Shown one piece after another: positions 1 to 8,351 of a stretch of 28,417 nucleotides of DNA (positions are counted from its first letter, which is position 1; each line of letters opens with the position of its first letter). The DNA is from Candidatus Methanovirga meridionalis (lineage in GTDB: Archaea > Methanobacteriota > Methanobacteria > Methanobacteriales > Methanobacteriaceae). Position numbers and translations under genes: made by a program. The notes below the pieces were generated by a model that worked only from the letters and a program-made list of their open reading frames with translations, was not told where the DNA came from and did no database searches. The stretch covers positions 1-28,417 of the forward strand of contig JAITPS010000022.1 of NCBI GenBank assembly GCA_031289325.1. The letters are read 5' to 3'.

Positions 1-206
1 GGTTTGATAAAGTTCTTAATAAATAACTTTTTTAAAAATAGATATTATTAAAAAATATTGATTTAAAATTATTTATATTAATTAAAATAAATTTATATTA
101 TTTAAAATTTAAAATTATAAATTTTCATGAAATAATAGTTAAAATTAAATAATTTAATAAAAAAATTATCATTTCAAAATTTAAGAACTTTTCCATTAAG
201 ACTATA
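1..206 (+). mobile_element. MITE-like repeat, copy A (left edge cut by window)
   Basis: The left end GATAAAGTTCTTAATAAATA begins at the window edge and the right end, TTAAGAACTTTTCC followed by ACTATA, closes at 206. The two ends are inverted relative to each other (AAAGTTCTTAA against TTAAGAACTTTT). The interior is almost pure A/T with no usable reading frame. The outermost TATAGT of the left end lies outside the window. The element class is inferred from structure; the same sequence recurs throughout the window. Confidence 0.7.
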
Positions 207-230
207 AGTCACAACTATTATGATTTTTTA

Positions 231-310
231 ATAAAAATAATATCATATTAATAAAAATTAATAAAAATAATATAATATTAATAAAAATTAATAAAAATAA
301 TATCATATTA
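231..310. repeat. 30-bp tandem repeat, about 2.7 copies
   Basis: Units at 231-260, 261-290 and 291-310 (partial) share the core ATAAAAATAATATCATATTA followed by ATAAAAATTA. The second copy differs by one base (TATAATATTA for TATCATATTA). The array starts 24 bp after the end of repeat copy A. No coding content. Confidence 0.7.
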
Positions 311-402
311 GCTAATAATTATTTATACGATAAAAATTATATGGATTATTATTGTTTTTAGATAATAAAACAAATGATAAAATATTGAAGGAGATTTCAA
401 AA

Positions 403-435
403 ATGGATGCTGTACTATCAGACATGGTAGTGTAA
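403..435 (+). other. Short ORF with a strong ribosome binding site (leader peptide or gene remnant)
   Basis: ATG at 403 is preceded at 8 nt by AAGGAGAT (387-394), the best Shine-Dalgarno in the first 4 kb, yet the frame encodes only MDAVLSDMVV before TAA. A second potential start (GTG at 451, preceded by GAGGATGA) opens 22 codons more. Either this is a tiny leader or the 5' stub of a decayed gene. I do not recognise the peptide. No function is proposed. Confidence 0.25.
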
Positions 436-649
436 ACAGAGGATGATTTTGTGAATAAAAAATTAAAAATATATGCTAAAAATTTGATTAAGTGTTTATA
501 TTCTAAATTTTTTACTTAAAAAATAGATTGGATTTTAGATTTCTATACTAATTTTACAATAACTTAAGTTTAAATACTTAAAAAAAGAAAATATATATAT
601 TAAGTAGTATGAGATGATATTGTGTGAAAGATTTTTATCTTATGCTAAT

Positions 650-704
650 AACTTAATAAAAAATGGTCATTCAAATTTTAAGAACTTTTCTATAAGAATT
701 ATAA
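650..704 (+). mobile_element. MITE-like repeat, copy B (right-end remnant)
   Basis: Only the right terminal part of the family is recognisable: AATAAAAAATGG, then TTCAAATTTTAAGAAC and CTTTTC. A decayed terminus, ATTATA, stands where ACTATA is expected. No left end occurs upstream. It lies about 65 bp before the binding-protein gene. The remaining DNA between 311 and 768 is AT-rich, with nothing else supportable beyond the short ORF at 403. Confidence 0.5.
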
Positions 705-768
705 CTTAAAAAAATAAAAAAAAAATAACATAAAAAAAAAATAATTTTTAATATTTGATCTGATATTT

Positions 769-1722
769 ATGGGGAAAAAAAAATCTATTGCAATTATTGC
801 TGCTTTGTTAATTCTTTCTGCTTTAGGAATTAGTCTTATTTTTAGTAGTCAGAATAGTAATGATAATGTTGTAAATATGGGATATTTGCCTTCAGATCAT
901 GATTCTGCATTATTTGTTGGTCAAGCTAAAAAGTGGTATGAAGATAATAATATTACTCTTAACCTTTTTGAATTTAATAATGGTGGGAGTTTAATGGTTG
1001 CGATTGCAAGTGGGCATATTGATATGGGATATGTTGGAATATCACCAGTAGTAGCTTCTATTTCCAAAGGAATTCCAGCTAAAATTGTTTCTTCAGTTCA
1101 AAATGAAGGTAGTGGAATTGTTGTGAGTAAGGATTCAAATATAACTTCAATAAATGATTTGGAAGGAAAAACAATAGCTACACCTGGAGCTGCTTCAATA
1201 CAAAATGTGTTATTAACTTATGCTCTTAAAAAAAATGGATTATCAAAGAATAATGTTTCAGTGGTTGATTCATTGATTTCGTCTATGGTAAATGCTTTAA
1301 GAACAAAAAAACTTGATGCTATTGTTCCATATGAACCTTATGTTACAATTCCTGTTGAAGATGGTTCGGGTGTTGAAATTGCATCATCACATGACATACT
1401 TCCTGATCATCCATGTTGTGTTATTGTAGCAAGAGAAGATTTTATAAAAACTAAAAAATCAACTCTTAAAACTATGTTGGATATTCATGAAAATGCTACT
1501 AAGTTCATCCTTGAAAATACTGATGTGGCTGCAGGTTTCCTACCAGATACAATAGTTAAAAATGTTTCTGTTGAAAAGAAATCTCTTAAAAATATTAAAT
1601 TTAATTATGGTTTAAGTGATGAGTATATTAACAATGTTATGAACTTTATAGACATTGAAATAGGATTAGGTTTTATTAAAAAGCCAATTTCTAAAGAAAA
1701 GTTATTTGAAATTATTAACTAA
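769..1722 (+). CDS. ABC transporter substrate-binding protein, NMT1/SsuA-like
   Basis: A 317-residue extracellular binding protein of the nitrate/sulfonate/taurine (NMT1, SsuA) class. Residues 5-26 form one hydrophobic segment after a KKK start. No lipobox cysteine is visible, so a membrane-anchored or Sec-cleaved form is inferred. The mature part shows the family layout: a GYLPSDHDSALFVG start, GGSLMVAIASGHIDMGYVG around residues 73-91, and NDLEGKTIATPG near 128-139, as in SsuA/TauA. The ligand cannot be read from sequence; sulfonate, nitrate or thiamine-precursor-like molecules are all possible. The permease and ATPase genes follow on the same strand, but only after a 640-bp repeat-filled gap, which is unusual for this operon type. 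The ATG at 769 has no convincing Shine-Dalgarno. Confidence 0.8.
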   Translation: MGKKKSIAIIAALLILSALGISLIFSSQNSNDNVVNMGYLPSDHDSALFVGQAKKWYEDNNITLNLFEFNNGGSLMVAIASGHIDMGYVGISPVVASISKGIPAKIVSSVQNEGSGIVVSKDSNITSINDLEGKTIATPGAASIQNVLLTYALKKNGLSKNNVSVVDSLISSMVNALRTKKLDAIVPYEPYVTIPVEDGSGVEIASSHDILPDHPCCVIVAREDFIKTKKSTLKTMLDIHENATKFILENTDVAAGFLPDTIVKNVSVEKKSLKNIKFNYGLSDEYINNVMNFIDIEIGLGFIKKPISKEKLFEIIN

Positions 1723-1730
1723 TTTTTAAA

Positions 1731-2060
1731 TACAGTGGTTTTGATAAAGTTCTTAATAAATGATAAAGTTCTTAATAAATGATAAAGTTCTTAATAAATA
1801 ATTTTTTTATTTTTTTAAAAATAATATTATTAAAAAATATTAATTTAAAATTATTCATGTTATTTAAAATAAATTTATATTATTTAAAATTTAGAATCAT
1901 TATATTAAAATTTAAAATCATTATATTAATCAAAATAAATTTATATTATTTAAAATTTAAAATTATATCTTAAAATTTAAAATCAATTTAAAATCATTAT
2001 ATTAAAATTTAAAATATTTTAATTTTCAAAATTATTTAATAGATTATATTAATTTATAAT
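1731..2060 (+). mobile_element. MITE-like repeat, copy C (left end, no right end)
   Basis: It starts with TACAGTGGTTTTGATAAAGT, matching the family's left terminus (TATAGT variant). The terminal 19-mer TGATAAAGTTCTTAATAAA is then repeated three times in tandem (1742-1760, 1761-1779, 1780-1798). The interior is expanded by repeats around ATTATATTAAAATTTAAAAT. No TTAAGAACTTTT right end is present before 2360, so the copy is truncated or decayed; its right boundary is approximate. It separates the binding-protein gene from the permease. Confidence 0.6.
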
Positions 2061-2207
2061 TAAATAGTTTATTTTACTTAATTTTTAAAAATAACAATTT
2101 TAATTTTAAAAAGATTGATCTTAAGAAAATAGAACTAATGATTTTCGCAAAAATCTAAGTTTTATACCATAATTAAATATGTTAAAAATAATTGAATATT
2201 TAAACAA

Positions 2208-2335
2208 CACTATAAAAATAGGGTGAAAATTTAAAATTTAAAAATTGGCTTTTAGAGAGAAAAAATTTAGATGATAACAAATTCTTTGATTTTCTTAATT
2301 TTTTAATTGCAAAAAGCCATCCTCTTTTTACAGTG
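2208..2335 (+). promoter_or_regulatory. Long imperfect inverted repeat in front of the permease gene
   Basis: CACTATAAAAATAGGGTG (2208-2225) and CATCCTCTTTTTACAGTG (2318-2335) are complementary at 15 of 18 positions. Nested inside are GGCTTTT (2247-2253) and AAAAGCC (2312-2318). The structure ends 31 bp before the permease start. It is more GC-containing than its surroundings. It could be a folded mRNA leader, a terminator for transcripts from upstream, or a different small inverted-repeat element. The sequence does not decide between these. Confidence 0.4.
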
Positions 2336-2366
2336 TATGTTAAATGAATTAAATTAAAATGTGATT

Positions 2367-3107
2367 ATGTTGAATAAAAAAGTACTACCCCTATTATTAC
2401 CGATATTTATCCTTATTTTTTGGTACATATTTACTGTTCCAATAAATTTAGTCCCAAGCTATGTTTTACCCACTCCCTTAATGGTTATAGCATCAGCTCA
2501 ACAATTGATTGTTTCAGGAAAACTATTTACTGATGTTGTTAGTACATTGATTAAAGTTTTACTGGGATTGATTTTAGCATCAATAATAGCTATTCCACTT
2601 GGAGTTTTACTTGGTTGGTCTGAAAATTTAGAAGAAATGAGTAAATTTATTATTGGTATTTTAAGACCAATACCTCCTGTGGCATGGATTCCATTTTCTA
2701 TTTTATGGTTTGGTATTGGTGTAATTCCAGGAGTATTCATTATTTTCATGGGATGTTTCTTCCCAATTCTTATTTACACTATTGATGGTATTAAAAGAAC
2801 GGATAAAGTACTGATTGAAGCAGGTAAGACTTTAGGTACTTCTAGCTTTCAAACAATAACTAAAATAATCATTCCATCATCAACACCAGCAATAATATCT
2901 GGTTTAAAGGTAGGTGTTGGAATAGCACTAATGTGTACAGTCACAGCTGAAATGGTCGCATCTAATGATGGATTAGGACATTTAATCATGAATTCCTCTC
3001 AATTATTTGATACTGGTGCAGTAGTTGTTGGTATGTTATCAATAGGAATCATTGGTTTGGTTTTTGATATAATATTTAAGGAAATTCAAAGTAAAATATT
3101 CTGGTAA
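2367..3107 (+). CDS. ABC transporter permease, SsuC/TauC-like
   Basis: A 246-residue inner-membrane permease of the binding-protein-dependent family. It has about six hydrophobic helices and the cytoplasmic EAA-type loop IEAGKTLGTSSFQTITKIII, about 60-70 residues before the C-terminal third, which docks on the ATPase. The PTPLMVI stretch near residue 37 and RPIPPVAWIPFSILWFG are typical of the SsuC/TauC/NrtB group. I prefer ATG 2367 over GTG 2361, because GTGATT immediately before it can serve as a Shine-Dalgarno. The ATPase follows after 69 bp, so these two are likely co-transcribed. The binding-protein gene is 640 bp upstream. Confidence 0.82.
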   Translation: MLNKKVLPLLLPIFILIFWYIFTVPINLVPSYVLPTPLMVIASAQQLIVSGKLFTDVVSTLIKVLLGLILASIIAIPLGVLLGWSENLEEMSKFIIGILRPIPPVAWIPFSILWFGIGVIPGVFIIFMGCFFPILIYTIDGIKRTDKVLIEAGKTLGTSSFQTITKIIIPSSTPAIISGLKVGVGIALMCTVTAEMVASNDGLGHLIMNSSQLFDTGAVVVGMLSIGIIGLVFDIIFKEIQSKIFW

Positions 3108-3176
3108 ATATTAGTAAGTATTAATTATTATAGTAATAAATAGAAAAATAGCTATTTTAGAAAAAAAGGGATTAAA

Positions 3177-3917
3177 TTGACAGTTGAAATTAAGAATTTG
3201 AATAAAACATTTAAAACCAATGAAAAAGAAGTTTTTTCACTTAGAAATGTTAATCTAAAGATTGAAAGCAAGGATTTTGTTTGCTTACTTGGTCCTTCTG
3301 GTTGTGGGAAGACAACATTACTACGATTAATTGCTGGACTTGAAAAGATAGATAGTGGAGAGATAATAAAGGATGGAGAATTAATCATTGGACCATCTAA
3401 AGAGAGAGGTTTTGTTTTCCAACAGTACTCCTTATTTCCATGGTTAAATGTTTTAGATAATGTGACTTTTGGTTTAGATATAGGAAAAGAATCTAAGGAA
3501 GAGAATATTAGAAGAGCGAAAATATATTTGAAATCTGTTGGTTTGGAGAATACTGAAAATCTTTATCCTCATGAGCTTTCTGGTGGAATGCAACAAAGGG
3601 TAGCTATTATAAGATCTCTTGTAAATAATCCTGAAATACTATTAATGGATGAACCTTTTTCAGCTTTAGATATGCAGAATAAACATAAATTACAAGAAGA
3701 AATGATTAGAATTTGGCAGAAAACAGAGAAAACAGTAATATTTGTTACTCATGATGTTAATGAAGCAGTTTTCTTAGCCGATCATATAGTTTTAATGGGG
3801 AAAAACCCAGCTCATATAAAAGAAGTTTACAATAATAATTTATCTAGACCAAGAAAACGAAACAGTGAAGAATTCATAAATATTCAAGATAAAATCACGA
3901 AAATATTAGAAAACTAA
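3177..3917 (+). CDS. ABC transporter ATP-binding protein, SsuB/TauB-like
   Basis: A 246-residue ATPase that energises the importer. Visible motifs are Walker A GPSGCGKTT (39-47), a Q-loop with FQQYSLFPW (81-89), signature LSGGMQQR (134-141), Walker B ILLMDEP (154-160), D-loop SALD and the H-loop VTHD (190-193). SLFPW after the Q-loop is characteristic of nitrate/sulfonate/taurine ATPases. The only start that keeps the N-terminal strand is TTG 3177, preceded by GGGATTA. It is the last gene of the transporter set; the next gene is 820 bp away. Family assignment is firm, substrate is not. Confidence 0.85.
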   Translation: MTVEIKNLNKTFKTNEKEVFSLRNVNLKIESKDFVCLLGPSGCGKTTLLRLIAGLEKIDSGEIIKDGELIIGPSKERGFVFQQYSLFPWLNVLDNVTFGLDIGKESKEENIRRAKIYLKSVGLENTENLYPHELSGGMQQRVAIIRSLVNNPEILLMDEPFSALDMQNKHKLQEEMIRIWQKTEKTVIFVTHDVNEAVFLADHIVLMGKNPAHIKEVYNNNLSRPRKRNSEEFINIQDKITKILEN

Positions 3918-4274
3918 AAAATAAAAAGAAAAGAATTAAGGCAATGTCTAAATGTTTAATGATAAGTTTTATTAGTATTAATTTTAGAATTAATTTTAGA
4001 GTGGTATCAGAAATTTAATTGAAATCAAATTTTTATTTTAAAAAAACTTTAAAATTTCAATAACACTTAAAATCATCGCATAAAACTTTTAAAAATATTA
4101 AAATCTCAAGTAAATGCAATACTAAGCTTTTTTAGTTAAATTTTTATAGGTCAAAAAGTTTTTATAGGTCAAAAAGTTTTTGTAGATCCAAATATTGCAA
4201 AGCTATAAAAATTACTCTCCTTAAGAATATTTCATCATTAAAGATTTGAACAGTGTCCAAATAAACTATTTAAT
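3918..4274. other. Gene-free AT-rich spacer with an 18-bp direct repeat
   Basis: No reading frame of note. TTTTTATAGGTCAAAAAG occurs twice in tandem around 4142-4178, followed by a diverged third copy (TTTTTGTAGATCCAAA). GGCAATGTCTAAATG (3941) and GAACAGTGTCCAAAT (4248) are similar in direct orientation. They resemble ends of insertion sequences, but no transposase lies between them. Otherwise nothing supportable. Confidence 0.4.
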
Positions 4275-4628
4275 TATAGTGTGTTTGATAAAGTTCTTAA
4301 TAAATAACTTTTTTAAAAATAAATATTATTAAATATATTTATTTAAAATTTATTTATATTATTTAAAATAAGCTTATATTATTTAAAATAAGTTTATATT
4401 ATTTAAAATAAGTTTATATTATTTAAAATTATAGATTTTAATGAAATAATATTTAAAATTAAATAATTTAATAAAAAAATTTATTATTCAAAATTTAAGA
4501 ACTTTTCCTTACGACTATAATTTAATAAAAAAATTATCATTTCAAAATCTAAGAACTTTTCCATTACGACTATAATTTAATAAAAAATTATCATTTCAAA
4601 ATTTAAGAACTTTTTCATCATGACTATA
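4275..4628 (+). mobile_element. MITE-like repeat, copy D (right end triplicated)
   Basis: It begins with TATAGT (4275-4280) and GATAAAGTTCTTAATAAATA. A 20-bp internal unit TTATATTATTTAAAATAAGT runs 3.85 times (4354-4430). The right terminus, TTAAGAACTTTTCC followed by ACTATA, then occurs three times in tandem, ending at 4519, 4574 and 4628, each time with about 40 bp of subterminal sequence. It sits directly before the promoter region of the DUF308 gene. Confidence 0.75.
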
Positions 4629-4736
4629 GTTAAAATAAATTAATATTAAATAAATTAAATTCATTACTAAATAATTATAATAAAAAGTATTAATAATAGT
4701 TCTTTAAATATTAAAATAATCGATTAGAGGAATTCA

Positions 4737-5219
4737 ATGAAAAAAGGTATTACAAGTATCATATCAATAATATTGGGTATTATCATCGTTATTTTTCCAA
4801 TATTAGGGATTTTAACTGTGGATGTTATAAGTGGAATATCAATATTATTATTATCCGTGTTTTTAATTATTAATGGGATGGCTGAATTAGATTTCTCCCC
4901 TAAAACATCTTTAGTGTACATAATTTTTGGATTAATACTATTTATATTAAGTATATTGGTACTTTTCAGTCCAGCAATAACCGCATTTTTAATAAGTTTA
5001 AATCTTTACTTATTAGGAATATTATTAATGATTATAAGTCTTATTGCATTAATAGGAAGTAGATATAGCAAAATAGGCTATTGGACAGGGATAAGTGGAA
5101 TAATATTAGGAATTTTATATATTCTTATTGGTTCACTTATTAAAGACCCTATAATTTTAGGAAGTATTGTGGGAATATGGTTAATAATAGCTGGTGTGTT
5201 GAAATTATCTGATGAATAG
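4737..5219 (+). CDS. DUF308 (HdeD-like) integral membrane protein
   Basis: A 160-residue, almost entirely hydrophobic protein with six predicted helices in three hairpin-like pairs. Glycine-rich turns such as GIIIVIFP, GLILFILSILVLFSP and GILYILIGSLI recur every ~55 residues, the pattern of DUF308/HdeD proteins. The function of archaeal members is not established. The start is ATG 4737 with AGAGGA about 8 nt upstream. The following nucleotidyltransferase gene begins 61 bp downstream on the same strand, so a two-gene transcript is possible. Confidence 0.75.
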   Translation: MKKGITSIISIILGIIIVIFPILGILTVDVISGISILLLSVFLIINGMAELDFSPKTSLVYIIFGLILFILSILVLFSPAITAFLISLNLYLLGILLMIISLIALIGSRYSKIGYWTGISGIILGILYILIGSLIKDPIILGSIVGIWLIIAGVLKLSDE

Positions 5220-5280
5220 AATTGCCCAGAATTTTATAGAGAAATAAAAATAAACAGACCTATTTTTTAAAGGAAATTGA

Positions 5281-6582
5281 ATGATTGGAATAAGTGCTGA
5301 TTTTGATCCAGTTCATAAAGGACATGAAAAATTAATAGCTAAAGCTAAAGAAATAGGTAATGAACATGGGGATAAAGTAGCTATTTATCTTAATAAAGAT
5401 TATAGTGCAAATCATGCACCCTTTTTCACACCATACGAATCAAGAAAAGAAATGGCTCTTAAATTAGGTGCAGATAAAGTAATACCTGTTGAAGGGCTTC
5501 ATCATCGCCTAACATTATCCTATTCTGTTCCCATTAGAATAGCTATGATGATAGAAAATGGTGTTGTTGATTATGTGGATGCATCGAATGTTACGAAAAC
5601 AAAGATTGAAAACTACTCCAAAAAATTTGTAAACCAAGGGATTTTCATTGGAATAGATAGAAACCTTCCAAGTAGAAATGTTATTAGGTGGTTTGCAGTG
5701 AATGAATTCTTAAAAAAAAAATACAACAAAAACATGACTTTCCATATAATCCCAGAATTAAAAATTGAAGATAAAATATCTGGAAGAAACATTCGAAATA
5801 GGATAATTCAAAATAATATGGAAATTCCTGAAAATATAAAAGAATTACTTCCAAAATCAACAATTAAAATACTTGAAAGAGAAATTAAAAAAAATAATAT
5901 TAATGGGGTAAGGAATTGGAAAAACATTCTACATAAATTAAATAGCTATTCAAGACCCCATTTAATGAAAATAGCTTATTTAAATGGAAATCTTATCAAT
6001 GAAATACTAAAAAGACGATTGCATCATGATTTTGAATCTGTTTGGGCGACTTTTAGACGAGGTAATTACGGTCCAGTTCTAACAAGATTGGCTATTAGTT
6101 CTCTTCAAGAGAATGTTGAAAAAGAAGAAGTATTAAAACTTATAAGAACCTATGAAAATAAAGGAGTGATCCCATCTGAACAAAGCATTGATAAAGTAAT
6201 AGGACGAGCTTGGTATGTTGCATCAGAAAATCAGAAAGGAATAAGTGCAACAGAAGCAAATAATAACTTTAAAATGAATAAGATAAAGGTTGATAACCAT
6301 CCTTTGAATATAACTGCAGGATTAAATCTTACAAACTTTGAAAGTGAAAAGATTAAGAAAAATATGGATGATTTGAAAACAGAAATATACATTGATGCCA
6401 ATGGAAAAATTTCATGTCAAATAAAAAAAGATAAATTTAAAATAAAAACTAAACTTAAGTTACCTAAAAATGAAGTAACATACTTAAGATATTTAATAGA
6501 TTCTCATTTTATTCCTATAAAAGCCAAATTAATTAAAAAAGATAAAAATTTTAGAATAAGCATTAAAATATCTAATAATTAA
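5281..6582 (+). CDS. HIGH-motif nucleotidyltransferase (COG1323/TmcAL-like) with C-terminal extension
   Basis: A 433-residue protein. Residues 1-180 form a Rossmann-type nucleotidyltransferase: GISADFDPVHKGH carries the HxGH nucleotide-binding signature (H12, H15) and ISGRNIR (166-172) is the second ATP-contacting motif. The combination matches the family of bacterial TmcAL (YlbM), which makes acetylcytidine in the tRNA-Met anticodon, but the archaeal substrate is unproven. Residues 200-433 are a charged, lysine-rich region I cannot assign; it contains an RRLHHDFESVWATFRRG segment. The start ATG 5281 has AAAGGAAATTGA before it. The stop codon overlaps the convergent DNA ligase stop by 3-4 nt (6579-6582). 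Confidence 0.7.
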   Translation: MIGISADFDPVHKGHEKLIAKAKEIGNEHGDKVAIYLNKDYSANHAPFFTPYESRKEMALKLGADKVIPVEGLHHRLTLSYSVPIRIAMMIENGVVDYVDASNVTKTKIENYSKKFVNQGIFIGIDRNLPSRNVIRWFAVNEFLKKKYNKNMTFHIIPELKIEDKISGRNIRNRIIQNNMEIPENIKELLPKSTIKILEREIKKNNINGVRNWKNILHKLNSYSRPHLMKIAYLNGNLINEILKRRLHHDFESVWATFRRGNYGPVLTRLAISSLQENVEKEEVLKLIRTYENKGVIPSEQSIDKVIGRAWYVASENQKGISATEANNNFKMNKIKVDNHPLNITAGLNLTNFESEKIKKNMDDLKTEIYIDANGKISCQIKKDKFKIKTKLKLPKNEVTYLRYLIDSHFIPIKAKLIKKDKNFRISIKISNN

Positions 6583-8228
6583 GATTTAAACATGGCTTTT
6601 AAACTTTTAACGGTATTAATATCGTCCACACCCTTGTCATTTCTAATTCTTTTAACTACTGGAAATCTTAAGGAGTATCCTGTTTCGTATTCTGGACTTT
6701 TTATAATCTCACTATAAGCTATTTCAAGAATTATTTTTGGTTCGACAAATATTTTAGTGCCTTTATCATATTTTTTATATTTCTCCATTAAATTAGTTAA
6801 ATGTTCTAAGGTCTCATCATCTAAACCAGTTGCAACATGAGCCATTGTTTTTAACTTATTATCTTCATCTTTTAAAGCAACTAAGTATGAACCAACAAAG
6901 TTAGACCTTCTACCAAGACCATAAGTTCCTCCTACTACAACAACATCTAAGGTTTCAGGTTCTGCTTTAAATTTTAACATTTTTTTCCCGCGAATACCTG
7001 GAATATAAGGTTCATCAGGATCTTTAATCATTATTCCCTCATGTCCTTTAGATATTGAGTCTTTAAATAATTCTTCAGCTTTATAAATGGTCTCTACATT
7101 CACATCAATCTTGGTAGATAAATTTATTTTATCTCCAAGTTTAATAATATGCTCTAAAATTTCTCTTCTTTCTTTTAAGGGTTTATCTATAAGTGGAGTT
7201 TTATAGTAAAGAACATCGAATAAATATAAAGTTAATGGGACACTTTTAATAGCTTTATCTATATTATATTTTCTGCGAACTCTTTGTAAAATGTATTGGA
7301 ATGAAATAGGTTTTCCATCTCTTGTAGCTATAATTTCTCCTTCAACAATGAAATTTTCATTTGGAAATCCATTTTTTATAGGTTCCATCATTTCAGGAAT
7401 TGCATTAGTCACATTTTCTAATCTTCTTGTGAAAAAGTTAATTTCATCTCCTTTTTTATGTATTTGAATTCTTATTCCATCATACTTTGTTTCGCATATA
7501 GCATTTCCCATTTCTTTAAGACTAATGTCTATGCCTGGAGAAAGTTGAGCTAACATTGGTTTAACAGGTCGACCAGGAATTAGATTTAATTCTTTAAGAC
7601 CATTTTCACCTTTTTCTTTAGCAAATTTAGCTACTAAACCTAAATCATTGGTTAGCATGATCGCTCTTTCAGTGATTTCTTTATCTATTCCAAATGCATT
7701 AGATATAGCATCACGAACTATTGCTTCACCTACACCAAGTCTAAGTTCTTCAAGAATAGTTTTTGAAATATATTTTGCTTCGCCTCCAGATGCAGAGGAT
7801 AACAATTCTGATATAATAGCTATTTTTCGTGATTGTGATTTATCTCCAGATATATTTGCAATTTTTCGAATGCTGTTAAAAACGAATTTCACTGTTAATT
7901 CTTTTGAGAAAAATGTTTGTTGAGTTTTTTCTTTAGACAATTTTTCTGCAACTTGTCCTATATCTCCAAATTCTCTTATATTATCCTCAACTTTTGATAT
8001 TAATACCCCAAATGTCTGAGAAATAGCTTTCATAAGAATCTTATCACCGATTCCTTGTTCTTCTTCACTATTTTTCGGATAAACCAAACCTAAGGACATT
8101 AAAACAACTTTATCTATATTTTCAGAATCTATATTTTTAAAGAAATCTGTTAGTATAGCTATTTTTTCTAATTTTTTTGTTGTTTGTGATAATGCTTCAT
8201 AAACATCCACTAATTCTTTGTATTTCAT
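6579..8228 (-). CDS. lig: ATP-dependent DNA ligase, archaeal LigI-type
   Basis: A 549-residue replicative/repair ligase that seals nicks using ATP. The N-terminal DNA-binding domain (about 1-215) contains SGGEAKYISKTILEELRLGVGE. The adenylation domain has the nucleotidyl-lysine in ETKYDGIRIQ (K248), then FIVEGEII, EGIMIKD and KMLKFK as the later ligase motifs. The C-terminal OB-fold ends with TGYSLRFPVVKRIRNDKGVDDI. Length and motif spacing match archaeal enzymes. The start ATG 8228 has GGAAG about 6 nt upstream. A TATA-like TTTAAATATATAGC lies near 8326-8340 on the same strand. Its tail overlaps the convergent nucleotidyltransferase gene. Confidence 0.95.
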   Translation of the reverse strand: MKYKELVDVYEALSQTTKKLEKIAILTDFFKNIDSENIDKVVLMSLGLVYPKNSEEEQGIGDKILMKAISQTFGVLISKVEDNIREFGDIGQVAEKLSKEKTQQTFFSKELTVKFVFNSIRKIANISGDKSQSRKIAIISELLSSASGGEAKYISKTILEELRLGVGEAIVRDAISNAFGIDKEITERAIMLTNDLGLVAKFAKEKGENGLKELNLIPGRPVKPMLAQLSPGIDISLKEMGNAICETKYDGIRIQIHKKGDEINFFTRRLENVTNAIPEMMEPIKNGFPNENFIVEGEIIATRDGKPISFQYILQRVRRKYNIDKAIKSVPLTLYLFDVLYYKTPLIDKPLKERREILEHIIKLGDKINLSTKIDVNVETIYKAEELFKDSISKGHEGIMIKDPDEPYIPGIRGKKMLKFKAEPETLDVVVVGGTYGLGRRSNFVGSYLVALKDEDNKLKTMAHVATGLDDETLEHLTNLMEKYKKYDKGTKIFVEPKIILEIAYSEIIKSPEYETGYSLRFPVVKRIRNDKGVDDINTVKSLKAMFKS

Positions 8229-8351
8229 TATTCTTCCATTGATTTAAAGCTCCACCACCTTTAGTAGATGGTAAAATCTTATTTTATGAGTTTATTCACT
8301 GTATTTTCCATAATATATTCTTAAAAGCTATATATTTAAAATATCTAATTG

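Noticed and set aside
1779..1973. 64-residue open frame rich in Ile, Leu, Lys and Phe
   Set aside because: It lies entirely inside repeat copy C and its composition simply reflects tandem A/T repeats; no ribosome binding site.
3941..4262. Possible insertion-sequence ends (GGCAATGTCTAAATG and GAACAGTGTCCAAAT)
   Set aside because: The two sequences are similar in direct, not inverted, orientation and no transposase remnant lies between them.
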